Below the pieces are notes generated by a model that had not been told where the DNA came from, made no database searches, and saw only the letters and a program-made list of their open reading frames with translations. From contig NZ_MPIN01000008.1 of assembly GCF_001887355.1 (NCBI RefSeq), forward strand, positions 2,575 through 51,933: DNA of 49,359 nt, in the 5' to 3' direction. This document shows positions 9,638 through 20,581 of this stretch, piece after piece. The DNA is from Cystobacter ferrugineus. Lineage in GTDB: Bacteria; Myxococcota; Myxococcia; Myxococcales; Myxococcaceae. The position numbers were made by a program, and so were the translations under genes. Numbering within the stretch: position 1 is the stretch's first letter; the number at the start of each line of letters is the position of its first letter.

Positions 9638-10444
9638 GTGCTCGCGTCCCTCGTTTCCATGATGACCGCCGCATGGCTGATGGCCGCGCCCACGGAGGCG
9701 GCGGCCGGCCCCACCTGCCGCTCCATCGATGGGCACGTGGCGTGCGGCTATCAGTGCAAGTCGGATGGGCAGCGCGTGCGGTGCGCGCAGACGCCCCAGG
9801 GCTCCTGCCAGGTCATTGACGGACAGGCCGTCTGCTTCGACCCGCCCGCCTACATCGTCCGGGTCTACGGCTCCGCGCTGCCCGCCCCCGAGTGCAAGAC
9901 GATCGACGGGCAGGTGGCGTGCGGCTACCAGTGCGTCACCCAGTTCGGCAAGGTGAAGTGCGCACGCACCCCGGCGGGCATCTGCGGCGGCCGCAACGAC
10001 GAGATTGTCTGCTTCGATCCGCCCGCCGAGGTGTTCGCCCTGTATGGCCGCGAGGCGCCTCGCGCCGAGTGCAAGGGCTACGGCTCGAACCTGGCGTGCG
10101 GCTACAAATGCACCGTGGGCGCCGGCCAGGTGGCCTGCAATACGACGCCCATGGGCGTCTGCAAGAGCGATGGTTTGCAGCTCAAGTGCTTCGATCCGCC
10201 CGCCCAGGCGCTCTGTGCGTGGGGCAAGTCGCTGCCCCCACTGCAGTGCCAGACGAGTGATGGGCACCCCGTGTGCGGCTACGGCTGCGTGAAGGCCTAC
10301 GCCAAGGCGGCCTGCGCGAGCACCCCCAAGGGGATGTGCAAGGTGTTCGATAGCGAGGTGCACTGCTTCGATCCCCCCGCCACCCAGGACGCGGACGCCG
10401 AATGTCTGAAGCTCATTGGAATGGCCACGTTGGACACCCCGTGA
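9638..10444 (+). CDS. Secreted protein of four six-cysteine repeats
   Basis: A 268-residue exported protein. The GTG at 9638 has GAGG about 8 nt upstream and gives a signal peptide (VLASLVSMMTAAWLMAAP) with cleavage near AEAAAG. The mature protein is four tandem units of about 60 residues. Each has the order C-x(7-8)-CGYxC-x(7)-C-x(3)-TPxGxC-x(6-7)-CFDPP, so six cysteines per unit, followed by a variable linker; a further Cys follows the last unit. The pattern suggests disulphide-bonded domains outside the cytoplasm. I know no characterised family with this spacing. The gene is divergent from the TSUP gene with a gap of 83 nt. Confidence 0.8.
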   Translation: MLASLVSMMTAAWLMAAPTEAAAGPTCRSIDGHVACGYQCKSDGQRVRCAQTPQGSCQVIDGQAVCFDPPAYIVRVYGSALPAPECKTIDGQVACGYQCVTQFGKVKCARTPAGICGGRNDEIVCFDPPAEVFALYGREAPRAECKGYGSNLACGYKCTVGAGQVACNTTPMGVCKSDGLQLKCFDPPAQALCAWGKSLPPLQCQTSDGHPVCGYGCVKAYAKAACASTPKGMCKVFDSEVHCFDPPATQDADAECLKLIGMATLDTP

Positions 10445-10523
10445 GACAAGCCCGGCAGCTTGCTTTCCCTGAGCCGATGGCAGGGTTAGCCTGACCCAGG
10501 GCACACAAGGAGCCGCACCCGCG

Positions 10524-13500
10524 ATGGCCGAGGGAGACGTCCGGCAGTACTTCGTGAGGAATGATCAGGGCGCCATCTGGGGCCCCCTGGAATTGGCCAC
10601 CATCGAGTTGCTCATCGACAACGGCGCCATCCAGGGTCGGCTCCAGGTGTCCGAGGACGGCATCCACTTCGCCCAGCCCGGACTCTTCCCGCATCTGCGC
10701 GAGGCCTTCCCTCGCGAGATGTGGGGCGACGTCATCACCCCGGGCCCCAACACGCCCGTTCCGAACAACCGCCCGCCCCCGCCCAACGCGCCCGGGCCCA
10801 TGCCATCCGCCGCCCCACCGCCTGGAAGCGCGGGCGTGCCCATGGCGGGACCCGGTATCCCCCGAGCTCCCGTGGCGGCACCCGGTGCCCCCGCCGCGGC
10901 TCCCGGTGCCCGGCCCATGGCGCCGCCTCCGGGCGCGCCTCGCCCAGGACCCGGCGCGGCTCCCCCACCCGCTCGTCCCGCCGCTCCTGGCGTCGCCCCT
11001 CACGGCGGTCCGGGAGTGCCCCCCGCGGCTGGGCCTCGACCCACGGTTCCGGGTGTGCCGACCGCCACGGCTCCTGGCGTCGCCCCCCACGGTGGCCCAG
11101 GTGTGCCTCCCGGCGCGGGGCCTCGGCCCACGGCTCCGGGTGTGCCGACCGCGGCTCCCGGAGTCGCTGGTCCCCGGCCCACCGCGCCCGGTGTGCCAAC
11201 CGCCACGGCTCCTGGCGTCGCCGGTCCTCGCCCCACTTCTCCGGGTGTGCCAACCGCCGGTGCTCCTGGCGCCGTCCCCCACGGTGGCCCGGGCGTGCCT
11301 CCCGGCGCGGGGCCTCGGCCCCCGGCTCCGGGTGTGCCGACCGCGGCGCCCGGAGCCGCTGGCCCCCGGCCTACGGCGCCCGGCGTACCGACCGCCGCCG
11401 CTCCTGGCGTCGCCCCCCACGGTGGCCCAGGCGTGCCGCCTGGCGCGGGGCCTCGGCCCACGGCTCCCGGTGTGCCGATCGCCACGGCTCCTGGCGTCGC
11501 CCCTCACGGTGCCCCGGGAGTACCGCCTGGCGCGGGGCCCCGGCCCACGGCTCCGGGTGTGCCGACCGCCACGGCTCCTGGCATTGCCGGTCCTCGCCCC
11601 ACTTCTCCTGGTGTGCCGACCGCCGCCGCGCCCGGCGTACCGACCGCCGGTGCTCCTGGCGTCGCTCCCCACGGCGGCCCGGGTGTGCCGCCCGGCGCGG
11701 GGCCCCGCCCCACGGCTCCTGGCGTCCCCACCGCCGCCGCTCCTGGCGTCGCCCCTCACGCGGGGCCCCGCCCCACGGCTCCTGGCGTCCCCACCGCCGC
11801 CGCTCCTGGCGTCGCCCCTCACGGTGGCCCGGGCGTGCCTCCCGGCGCGGGGCCTCGGCCCACGGCTCCTGGCGTCCCCACCGCCGCCGCTCCTGGCGTC
11901 GCTCCCCACGGCGGCCCGGGTGTGCCTCCCGGCGCGGGGCCTCGGCCCACGGCTCCTGGCGTCCCCACCGCCGCCCCCGGAGTCCCTGGGCCTCGGCCCA
12001 CGGCGCCTGGCGTGCAAACCACCACGGCTCCTGGCGTCGCCGGTCCTCGCCCCACTTCTCCGGGTGTGCCGACCGCCACGGCTCCTGGCGTCGCCCCCCA
12101 CGGTGGCCCAGGCGTGCCGCCTGGCGCGGGGCCTCGGCCCACGGCTCCGGGTGTGCCGACCGCCACGGCTCCTGGCGTCGCCGGTCCTCGCCCCACTTCT
12201 CCGGGTGTGCCGACCGCCACCGCGCCCGGCGTGCCGACCGCCGCCGCTCCTGGGGCGCCCCTGCCCACCGCGCCAGCTCCCGCGTCTCCCGAGACCACGG
12301 GCACACCCGCCTCGACATCCGACGAGTTCCCCACACGCGGTCAGCTCTCGGCCATCTCGGCCGTGCGCCTCTATGGCCTCATCGCCGCGGGCAATCACAC
12401 GGGTCAGCTCTCGCTCACCCTGGCCGATGGCACCCTCGGCATCCACTTCCGCAAGGGCAATCCCGAGCTCGTCGAGTCCTCGCATCCCGAGGACGCCCTG
12501 GGCTCCTGGCTCCTCCAGGCGAAGCTCGTCACCCCGGAGCAACTCCAGCAGGCCGAGTCCGCTCGAGAGCGTTTCGGCGGCGAGGTGCTCGCGGCCCTCT
12601 TCGGCCTGGGACTGCTCCAGCCCGCCTCCGCCTTCGCCCAGCTCGCCCAGCGCGCGCAGAACATCCTGCTCAAGGCCCTGCGCGCCGAGTCCGGTTCCTT
12701 CTCCTTCGAGGCCCGGGAGCTCCCCGCCGCCAAGGCGATGCCGCTGGGCAACAAGTGGGCCGTGCTCGGCGACCTCGTGCGCCGCATTCCCACCACCGAC
12801 CTGCGGCGCCTGTTGCAGCCCGTGCTCGCCCTGCCCGTGATGAAGTCCAACGGACGCGTGGGCCCCGGAGATCTGCGGCTCACCCCGCATGAGGTGCGCG
12901 TGCTCGCCTTCATCGACGGCGCGCGCTCGACGGCCCAGCTCATCCAGGATCTCCCCCAGGACGCCGACCACCTGCTGCGGCTCGTGTTCCTCCTCCGGGA
13001 ACTCGACGGCGTGTCCTTCGCCGCCGTGCGAACGGCCCCCTCTGCCCAGGCGACGCCCCAGCCAGCTCCGGCTTCCGCCGCCCCCCAGGGCCCCGCCACG
13101 CCCTCCATGAGTGGCATCCCGGCCGCCAAACCCGCCACGCCCTCCATGAGTGGCATCCCGGCCGCCAAACCCGCCACGCCCTCCATGAGTGGCATCCCGG
13201 CCGCCAAACCCGCCGCTCCCTCGGCCCCGGCGCCCGCTGCCGCCGCCAGGCCCGCTGCCGCCCCGGCTCCCACCGCGAAGCCCGCTGCTGCCCCGGCTCC
13301 CGGTGCCGCCGCCAGGCCCGCTGCGGCGCCCTCGGCTCCGGCTCCCGGCGCTGCCGCCGCCAAGCCCGCGGCGCCCTCGGCTCCGGCTCCCGGCGCTGCC
13401 GCCAAGCCCGCGGCGCCCCCGGCTCCCGCCCCCACCGCGGCGAAGCCAGCCGCTCCCTCGGCTCCGGCGCCTGCTCCCGCTGCCGAGCCCACGGCCAAAC

Positions 13501-14228
13501 CCGCCGCTCCCGCTCCAGCGGCCCCGTCCGCTCCGGTTCCCGGCGCGAACGACATCGCCGCCCTCCAGGAGCTCGCCCAGAAGATGAAGGAGCAGAACCA
13601 CTTCGAGCGCCTGGGCCTTGGACCGGACACCAACGGCCCGGCGGTGCGCATCGCCTACTTCAAGCTGGCCAAGCTGTACCACCCGGACACGAATCCTCCC
13701 GGCGCGCCTCCCGAGATGGAGAAGCTCAAGGCCGACATCTTCGCCTACATCGGCGAGGCCCATCGCACGCTCGCGGACGAGAAGAGCCGCGCCGCGTACA
13801 TCGAGGAGCTCAAGTCCGGCGGCAAGAAGGAGGCCGAGGTCGACGTGGTGGCCATCCTCAAGAGCGAGGAGCTGTTCCGCAAGGCCGGCGTCTACATCAA
13901 GGGCCGCAAGTTCGCCGAGGCCGTCAAGCTGCTCGACGAGGCCATCCAGCTCAACGCCGAGGAGGCCGAGTTCTACGCCTGGCGCGGCTACGCCCGCTTC
14001 TTCACCTTCGAGGACAAGAAGGCGGGCTTCAACGAGGCCTACAAAGACATCCAGCACTGTCTGAAGAAGAACGACAAGGTCGCCGCCGGGCACTATTTCC
14101 TGGGCGTCATCGCCAAGCTATGCGGGGACATGAGCGGTGCGCTCAAGCACTTCCAGAGGACCGTGGAGCTGCAACCCAACCACATCGAGGCCCAGCGCGA
14201 GCTGCGCATGGCCGCGCAAAAGAAGTAG
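10524..14228 (+). CDS. Large GYF/DUF4388/DnaJ/TPR protein with Pro-rich repeats
   Basis: A 1234-residue cytosolic protein. In order it has: a GYF_2-type domain (residues ~8-60, with [17 protein letters not shown]); a Pro/Gly/Ala repeat region (~75-590) built from PHGGPGVPP and [10 protein letters not shown] units; a DUF4388 domain (~597-780, starting [15 protein letters not shown]); a second Ala/Pro/Lys linker (~835-1007) with three identical 13-residue units; a J domain (~1013-1100) with its HPD motif intact ([11 protein letters not shown]); and TPR-like helices to the end. DUF4388 and J domains recur in myxobacterial signalling and scaffold proteins, so an adaptor role that recruits an Hsp70 is plausible, but no function is established. 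AAGGAG precedes the ATG, with TAGCCT about 30 nt upstream. Confidence 0.85.
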   Translation: MAEGDVRQYFVRNDQGAIWGPLELATIELLIDNGAIQGRLQVSEDGIHFAQPGLFPHLREAFPREMWGDVITPGPNTPVPNNRPPPPNAPGPMPSAAPPPGSAGVPMAGPGIPRAPVAAPGAPAAAPGARPMAPPPGAPRPGPGAAPPPARPAAPGVAPHGGPGVPPAAGPRPTVPGVPTATAPGVAPHGGPGVPPGAGPRPTAPGVPTAAPGVAGPRPTAPGVPTATAPGVAGPRPTSPGVPTAGAPGAVPHGGPGVPPGAGPRPPAPGVPTAAPGAAGPRPTAPGVPTAAAPGVAPHGGPGVPPGAGPRPTAPGVPIATAPGVAPHGAPGVPPGAGPRPTAPGVPTATAPGIAGPRPTSPGVPTAAAPGVPTAGAPGVAPHGGPGVPPGAGPRPTAPGVPTAAAPGVAPHAGPRPTAPGVPTAAAPGVAPHGGPGVPPGAGPRPTAPGVPTAAAPGVAPHGGPGVPPGAGPRPTAPGVPTAAPGVPGPRPTAPGVQTTTAPGVAGPRPTSPGVPTATAPGVAPHGGPGVPPGAGPRPTAPGVPTATAPGVAGPRPTSPGVPTATAPGVPTAAAPGAPLPTAPAPASPETTGTPASTSDEFPTRGQLSAISAVRLYGLIAAGNHTGQLSLTLADGTLGIHFRKGNPELVESSHPEDALGSWLLQAKLVTPEQLQQAESARERFGGEVLAALFGLGLLQPASAFAQLAQRAQNILLKALRAESGSFSFEARELPAAKAMPLGNKWAVLGDLVRRIPTTDLRRLLQPVLALPVMKSNGRVGPGDLRLTPHEVRVLAFIDGARSTAQLIQDLPQDADHLLRLVFLLRELDGVSFAAVRTAPSAQATPQPAPASAAPQGPATPSMSGIPAAKPATPSMSGIPAAKPATPSMSGIPAAKPAAPSAPAPAAAARPAAAPAPTAKPAAAPAPGAAARPAAAPSAPAPGAAAAKPAAPSAPAPGAAAKPAAPPAPAPTAAKPAAPSAPAPAPAAEPTAKPAAPAPAAPSAPVPGANDIAALQELAQKMKEQNHFERLGLGPDTNGPAVRIAYFKLAKLYHPDTNPPGAPPEMEKLKADIFAYIGEAHRTLADEKSRAAYIEELKSGGKKEAEVDVVAILKSEELFRKAGVYIKGRKFAEAVKLLDEAIQLNAEEAEFYAWRGYARFFTFEDKKAGFNEAYKDIQHCLKKNDKVAAGHYFLGVIAKLCGDMSGALKHFQRTVELQPNHIEAQRELRMAAQKK
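10970..12270 (+). repeat. Degenerate tandem repeat encoding a Pro/Gly/Ala region
   Basis: About 1.3 kb of imperfect, nested repeats within the large gene. The protein shows nine PHG(G/A)PGVPP units, one shortened unit and many GPRPT(A/S)PGV units. At nucleotide level a 63-bp unit is repeated perfectly back to back at about 11697-11822. Such arrays can change length by slippage or recombination and are prone to assembly collapse. Confidence 0.9.
13095..13211 (+). repeat. Three perfect 39-bp direct repeats
   Basis: Three identical 39-bp copies (13095-13133, 13134-13172, 13173-13211) encode [13 protein letters not shown] three times in the second linker of the large gene. Complete identity, synonymous sites included, implies recent duplication. 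Confidence 0.95.
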
Positions 14229-14283
14229 GGTGCGCCACCCCGGGAGCGCCGCCGCGCGCCTCCCCACTTGAAGGAGAAGCATC

Positions 14284-14574
14284 TTGCCGTTGACCGGAAA
14301 GCAGCGCCGCCAGCTTCGCGCGCTGGGACATCACCTCGAACCCGTGGTCATCGTGGGCCAGGCGGGCGTCAGCGAGGGCGTCATCGCCGCCGTGGCCCAG
14401 GCGCTCCACGATCACGAACTCATCAAGGTGAAGATCAACGAGGGCCCGGAGGATCGCCACGAGGCCGCCGAGAAGCTCGTCCAGGGCACCGGCGCCGAGC
14501 TCGCCCAGCTCCTGGGCCGCACCGTGCTGCTCTTCAAGAAGCGGGACGAGGACTCGAAGTTCGAGAAGCTCTGA
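14284..14574 (+). CDS. yhbY: YhbY-family RNA-binding protein
   Basis: A 96-residue CRS1-YhbY (CRM) domain protein, the normal full length. It begins LTGKQRRQLRALGHHLEPVV, carries the family GxxG-type loop in VIVGQAGVSEGV, and ends in the strand LGRTVLLFKK. YhbY binds pre-50S ribosomal particles and is thought to help large-subunit assembly. The start is a TTG at 14284 with GAAGGAGAAG upstream. It lies 55 nt after the large DnaJ/TPR gene and converges on the ceramidase-like gene, 7 nt away. Confidence 0.9.
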   Translation: MPLTGKQRRQLRALGHHLEPVVIVGQAGVSEGVIAAVAQALHDHELIKVKINEGPEDRHEAAEKLVQGTGAELAQLLGRTVLLFKKRDEDSKFEKL

Positions 14575-14581
14575 GCGCGCC

Positions 14582-15886
14582 TCACGGGGTGAAGCCCGCC
14601 GCCCGCGCGGCCAGCTCCGCCCCGGCGCCCAACCGCTCCAGCAACGTGGCCCCGAAGTACTGGCGGCGAGCCTCGCCCTCGCGCGCCTGCACGGCCTCGG
14701 ACGTCTCCACGTAGCCCACGTACCCATCCGCCAGGCCCAGCACGTCGCGGGCGCCCGTGCGCCGCGCCAGGGAAGAGCCCGCCGCCACCGTGGGCTCACC
14801 CGGCACCAACAGCCACTCGAGCGGCCCCAGCCGCAGCGCCCCCACCTCGGTGCGGCGCGCGGACGAGGCACACAGGAAGTTGTCTCCCGCCGCCCGGGCA
14901 TACCAAGGCACCAGCCGCGAGGCGTCCGGCCTCGGCAGCGCCACCTCCACCCGCGCGAAGCCCAGCTCCGGGCGCTCCACCGGCACCGGGGTCGCCCGCG
15001 CCGCCAGCTCCGCCACGGCCCGCGCGTACCCGTCCACCGTCTCCAGCCCCTCGCTCCCCGCCCACACCGCCGTGGCGTTGCCACTCGCCCCCTGGAGGAT
15101 GAGCGTCACCCCGCCCTCCGCCTCGCGGAGCTGACTCACGCGCCCGGGCCAGTCTGGATCCACCACGTCGCGCTTGCGCGGCACCAGCGTGGGGTGCGAG
15201 GCGAACAGCAGCAGCTCCGCCACGGGTCCCCGCTCGCCGCGCAGCACCGCGCGCGTCAGGCTTCCATCCGGGGACTCGCCTCCCGAACGCGAGCGCACCA
15301 GTCCAGGCTCGTGTGACTGCCCCACCTCCAGGGAGACATCGGTGAGCTGGGAGGCCGCCTGGCGCAGGGCCTCGCTCGCCCCCTCCACCGCCGCCTTCAG
15401 CGACGCCTCGCGAAAGCGCCCCGTCCCGCCGAGCTGGGCAACCGGCCGGGCGTCATACCCACCAAAGGAGGAGTGCGTGTGCGTGGCCACCACCACCACC
15501 GCGCCGAGCCCCAGGCTCGCGGTCCGCTCACGCACCGCGGCCACGAGCGCATCGGGCACCAGCATCAGCTCGAGCGACACCAGCCCTACCTTCATGTCTC
15601 CCGCGGCCAGCACCACCGCGCGCGCCTGAGGAGGCAGGCTCGCCCCGGCCGCCTCGGGAAGCGGCAGTCCATAACCGGCCACCACCACCGGGTAGGGCGG
15701 AGCCAGGGCCACCCGGGCCGCCCCGGCCTTCAGAGGACCCCCGGCACGCGCCTGGCCCACCAGCGCGGGCTCGCCCTCTCCCCAGCGTCCACACCAGTTC
15801 CAGGACGCGAGCGCATAGGCGCACCCCAGGGTCAGCAGGGTCATCGGAACCAGGGCGCGCAGCCGTTGTCGCCACGAAACAGACAT
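14582..15886 (-). CDS. Membrane-anchored neutral ceramidase-like protein
   Basis: A 434-residue protein with an N-terminal hydrophobic segment (LVPMTLLTLGCAYALASW) that should anchor or export it. The rest resembles the catalytic half of neutral/alkaline ceramidases: an HTHSSFGGYD block with Zn-ligand-type histidines, a second His in FASHPTLVPR, and QGASGNATAVW corresponding to the active-site region. It lacks the C-terminal immunoglobulin-like domain of full-length ceramidases (over 600 aa). The true substrate may therefore be another amide or ester, although myxobacteria do make sphingolipids. The ATG at 15886 is chosen because the hydrophobic segment follows; upstream in-frame codons run through intergenic sequence. 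Confidence 0.75.
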   Translation of the reverse strand: MSVSWRQRLRALVPMTLLTLGCAYALASWNWCGRWGEGEPALVGQARAGGPLKAGAARVALAPPYPVVVAGYGLPLPEAAGASLPPQARAVVLAAGDMKVGLVSLELMLVPDALVAAVRERTASLGLGAVVVVATHTHSSFGGYDARPVAQLGGTGRFREASLKAAVEGASEALRQAASQLTDVSLEVGQSHEPGLVRSRSGGESPDGSLTRAVLRGERGPVAELLLFASHPTLVPRKRDVVDPDWPGRVSQLREAEGGVTLILQGASGNATAVWAGSEGLETVDGYARAVAELAARATPVPVERPELGFARVEVALPRPDASRLVPWYARAAGDNFLCASSARRTEVGALRLGPLEWLLVPGEPTVAAGSSLARRTGARDVLGLADGYVGYVETSEAVQAREGEARRQYFGATLLERLGAGAELAARAAGFTP

Positions 15887-16031
15887 GTGACGCAAGAGCC
15901 TATCCGGAGCCGGGAAATTCCCGAGGATCCTCTTGGGCACCCTGAATTCCGGAGTCACTTCGAGGAATACCCCCGAAGGAGGCAACCGTTCTCCGTTCCG
16001 TTCAGCACCCGAAGGGGGTAAGGCACGCCGC

Positions 16032-17429
<1,398 letters not shown>

Positions 17430-17452
17430 GGCGCCCCCCCGCGCCCCGGGAC

Positions 17453-19123
17453 ATGGCGAGCCCCCCTCCCCCTGATCTGCGCACCTCCGAGCGGCAGTTC
17501 ACCCGCTCGGTGCTCGCGGGCCTGTGCCTGCTGGGCCTCGTCGCCGTGGCGGGGCCCCTGCTGTCCTACCGCGGGGACGTCCTGGAGATGCGCGAACAGT
17601 TCCGCTCGCGGCTGGAGCGTGAGGGGCGGGTGTACGCCGAGGCCCTCGGCCTGCACATCCAACTGCTCAAGTCGGAGTTGTCCCGCGTGGCCATGGGCGT
17701 GGGTCCCGAGTTGCAGGAGGGCCGCGCCATCGAGGACATGCAGGATCTCACCGCGCCCGATATCGGCCTCTTCCGACAGGGCCTCCTCCTGCTGGATGTC
17801 TCGGGCACGGTGCGCTGGAGCGAACCGCTCTCGAGGATCCCGAGCGACGTGCTGCGCGGGCGGGAGTGGTTCCAGCGCATCCTTCAGCACCCGGCGCCCG
17901 TCGTGGACGCGCTCGAACCGGGCTCCTCCACCTTCGTCGTCGCCGTGCCCGTGGTGCGCGAGCGCCGCACGCTGGGGATGCTCGTCGGGCTGATCGACGC
18001 CAGCACGGGACTGCCCGGCTCGCGCTCCCTGAGCAGGCACCTGGAGCTGGCGGTACTCAACCGGGAGGGAGACATCTTCCTGCCCTCTCGGCCGCCCCCC
18101 TGGGCCACCACGCCGAGCCTCGCCAGGAAGGTGGACGCACTGCTGGCTCGGGGCGGTCAGGAGGTGGAGACGGCCCAGGGCACGCTGTTCGCCTGGGCCA
18201 CGGTCGTGCCGGGCACGGAGTTGCGGCTGGTGCTGGCCGCGGACGAGACGACCACCGTGGCCGCCATCCGCGAACGGCTGCTCGCGCAACTGCTCGTGCT
18301 CGCGGGGTTGCAGGTGGGCACCCTGCTGCTCTTCAGCCTGCACTGGCGGCGCGTCTACCGCCTCTTCCTGGAGATGGAGCGGCGCGCGGCGGAGAAGGAG
18401 ACGATGGCGGCGCTCGGCTCGGCCGCGGGCCTCATCGCCCACGAGGTGAAGAACTCGCTCAACGGCCTCAAGGTGGCCACCGGCATGCTCACGCCCGGAG
18501 AGGAGCAGGCCTTCGCGGTGCGCGCCCTGCGCGGGCAGATCGATCGGCTCGCGCACCTGGCCACCTCGCTGCTGCACTTCGGCAACCCCCCGCGCGTGCA
18601 GCGCATCCCCGTGGACCTGCCGCACCTGGTGCGCGAGGTGCTCGAGGGCCTGCGCGTGCTGCCCGAGGCCGAGGAGGTGCACCTCACCGCCCACCTGCCC
18701 GAGGCGCTCGACATCCAGGGAGATCCGCTGCTGCTGGCCACCGCGCTGGACAACCTGGTGCGCAACGCCATGGAGGCGGCCGTGGCCGCCAAGGACCTGG
18801 GACGGCTCACGACGCCCGAGGTGAGCGTGCGCGTGCGTCAGGAGGAGGACCACGCCGTGGTGGACGTGGAGGACAACGCGGGCGGCCCTCCCGAGGGCTT
18901 CGAGGCGCGGCTCTTCGAGCCCTTCGTCACCTCCAAACCCAAGGGCGTGGGACTCGGGCTGTCCATGACCCGGCGCGCGGTGGAGCAGCAGGGAGGCCGC
19001 GTCTCTTTCACGCGCATTCCCGGCGGCAGCCGATTCACGGTGATACTGCCCCCACCCGACGCCGCCCCTCCGGCCGATTCCCAGGAGCCGCCCCATGAGC
19101 GCCCCCCTGCTCTTCATCGATGA
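17453..19123 (+). CDS. Membrane sensor histidine kinase (NtrB-like core)
   Basis: A 556-residue sensor kinase. The first membrane helix is at ~19-40 (VLAGLCLLGLVAVAGPLL), followed by an extracytoplasmic sensor region of about 240 residues probably of dCache type, and a second helix near residue 285 (LLVLAGLQVGTLLLFSL). The phospho-acceptor block is GLIAHEVKNSLNGLK, an NtrB/AtoS-style H box, followed by N box DNLVRNAMEA, G1 VEDNAGGPP and G2 GVGLGLSMTRRAVEQQGG. Its last 29 nt overlap the response-regulator gene, so the two are translationally coupled partners. The ATG at 17453 lies 23 nt after purF. Confidence 0.9.
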   Translation: MASPPPPDLRTSERQFTRSVLAGLCLLGLVAVAGPLLSYRGDVLEMREQFRSRLEREGRVYAEALGLHIQLLKSELSRVAMGVGPELQEGRAIEDMQDLTAPDIGLFRQGLLLLDVSGTVRWSEPLSRIPSDVLRGREWFQRILQHPAPVVDALEPGSSTFVVAVPVVRERRTLGMLVGLIDASTGLPGSRSLSRHLELAVLNREGDIFLPSRPPPWATTPSLARKVDALLARGGQEVETAQGTLFAWATVVPGTELRLVLAADETTTVAAIRERLLAQLLVLAGLQVGTLLLFSLHWRRVYRLFLEMERRAAEKETMAALGSAAGLIAHEVKNSLNGLKVATGMLTPGEEQAFAVRALRGQIDRLAHLATSLLHFGNPPRVQRIPVDLPHLVREVLEGLRVLPEAEEVHLTAHLPEALDIQGDPLLLATALDNLVRNAMEAAVAAKDLGRLTTPEVSVRVRQEEDHAVVDVEDNAGGPPEGFEARLFEPFVTSKPKGVGLGLSMTRRAVEQQGGRVSFTRIPGGSRFTVILPPPDAAPPADSQEPPHERPPALHR

Positions 19124-20462
19124 TGACCGGGCCTTCTCGTCACTGGGCGCGGCGGCGCTGCAGCGCGAGGGCTACGCCGTCACCCTGGCGCGCTCGCTGC
19201 ACGAGGCCCGCGCCGCGCTCACGCGCCTCACGCCCGCCCTGGTGGTGCTCGACCGGAGGCTGCCGGATGGAGACGGCCTCACCTTCCTGCCCGAGCTCAA
19301 GGCCCAGGCGCCCGGCGCGGCCGTGGTGATGGTGACGGCGCACGGAGACATCGCCAGCGCGGTGGACGCGGTGCGCGCGGGCGCGGCGGACTACGTGGCC
19401 AAGCCCGTGGAGCTGGCGGACCTGGTGCTGCGCGCGCGCCGGGCACTGGACACGGGCCGCTTGAAGGATCGGCTGGCCGCGGCCGAGGCCGAGCTGTCCG
19501 GACGGCGCCGGCTCGTGCCCCCCGCGTCGGCGGCCATGCAGCGGGTGTTCGCGGCGCTCGAGCGCATCGCCGCCTCGCCTCGCAGCGCGGTGATGCTGCT
19601 GGGGGAGACGGGCACGGGCAAGGAGATGCTCGCGCGCCACCTGCACGCGCTGTCCTCCCCGGGCGACGACGCCCCCTTCGTCCACGTCAACTGCGCGGCC
19701 CTGCCCGAGCAGACGGTGGAGAGCGAGCTGTTCGGGCACGAGAAGGGCGCCTTCACCGACGCGCGCACCGCGCGCCGGGGGCTGGTGGAGGTGGCGCACG
19801 GGGGCACGCTCTTCCTCGACGAGGTGGGCGAGCTGCCCCTGGGCCTGCAGGCCAAGCTGCTCACCTTCCTCGACTCGGGCCGCTTCCGGCGCCTGGGCGG
19901 CACCACGGAGCACTCCAGCAGCGCGCGCATCGTGGCCGCCACCCACCGCGACCTGCCGGGCCTCATGGCGCGCGGCGAGTTCCGCGAGGATCTGTGGTTC
20001 CGCCTGGGTGTCTTCCGCATCGACATCCCGCCCCTGCGCGAGCGCCCCGAGGACATCCTCCCGCTCGCCGAGGGCATCCTCGCCGACCTGCGCCGGGAGC
20101 TGGGGCGCCGGGGCGCTTCGATTGGGCCTCGCGCCCGCGCCCGGCTCGCCGCCTACGCCTTTCCCGGCAACGTGCGCGAGCTGCGCAACCTCCTCGAGCG
20201 CGCCCTGGTGATGGAGCCCGGCCCCGAGCTGGAGCTGGACGTGCTCGAGGGCACCAGGCCCGTGCCGGCCGGAGCCCCGGTGGCGAGTCCCTCCGAGGCG
20301 AACGCCTTCGTGCTCTCCGGACCGCCTCGCGCCCTGGAGGAGGTGGAGCGCGCCTATACCCGCTGGGTGCTGGAGCAGATGGGCGGCCGGCGCATGGAGG
20401 CGGCCAAGGTGCTCGGCCTCTCCTACCCCACCTTCCTCAAGCGGCTGGGCGAGGGGACATGA
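19095..20462 (+). CDS. NtrC-family sigma-54-dependent response regulator
   Basis: A 455-residue enhancer-binding protein: receiver (1-115; acidic pair D10/D11, phospho-acceptor D53, K103), AAA+ domain (~145-380; Walker A GETGTGKE at 170-177, Walker B TLFLDE near 238-243) and a Fis-type HTH at the C-terminus (GGRRMEAAKVLGLSYPTFLKRL). The sigma-54 contact loop reads GAFTDA (218-223) instead of GAFTGA. The D variant occurs in natural family members, so activity may be retained. It is the cognate partner of the overlapping kinase gene; the target genes are not evident. Confidence 0.92.
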   Translation: MSAPLLFIDDDRAFSSLGAAALQREGYAVTLARSLHEARAALTRLTPALVVLDRRLPDGDGLTFLPELKAQAPGAAVVMVTAHGDIASAVDAVRAGAADYVAKPVELADLVLRARRALDTGRLKDRLAAAEAELSGRRRLVPPASAAMQRVFAALERIAASPRSAVMLLGETGTGKEMLARHLHALSSPGDDAPFVHVNCAALPEQTVESELFGHEKGAFTDARTARRGLVEVAHGGTLFLDEVGELPLGLQAKLLTFLDSGRFRRLGGTTEHSSSARIVAATHRDLPGLMARGEFREDLWFRLGVFRIDIPPLRERPEDILPLAEGILADLRRELGRRGASIGPRARARLAAYAFPGNVRELRNLLERALVMEPGPELELDVLEGTRPVPAGAPVASPSEANAFVLSGPPRALEEVERAYTRWVLEQMGGRRMEAAKVLGLSYPTFLKRLGEGT

Positions 20463-20515
20463 GCGAGGGGCACCCCAGAAGCCCACCTCGACCGCTCTAG
20501 CGTTTGACGCCGAAG

Positions 20516-20544
20516 TTGTCCGAACCTGGAACCTGACCTATTAG
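20516..20544 (+). promoter_or_regulatory. Sigma-70-like promoter before the Septu-like pair
   Basis: TTGTCC (20516-20521), a spacer of exactly 17 nt, and TATTAG (20539-20544). Initiation would fall near 20551, giving either a near-leaderless GTG start at 20555 or a 30-nt leader carrying GGAGGAG before the ATG at 20582. It gives the defence-like pair its own transcription start, separate from the two-component operon. Confidence 0.5.
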
Positions 20545-20581
20545 ACCCACCCAGGTGCGCCAGACGCGCCCGGAGGAGATG

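Noticed and set aside
10970-12270. CRISPR or non-coding tandem repeats in the large gene
   Set aside because: Units vary in length, keep one reading frame and encode a Pro-rich segment between real domains.
10413-14093. 1226-residue minus-strand frame opposite the DnaJ/TPR gene
   Set aside because: Its Arg/Gly/Ser-rich translation is the complement of the Pro/Ala codons of a real gene. Long antisense frames are expected at this GC content; it has no SD or recognisable domain.
15887-16031. Purine riboswitch or PurR operator before purF
   Set aside because: No conserved riboswitch core or PurR-like palindrome could be found; only short unrelated inverted repeats.
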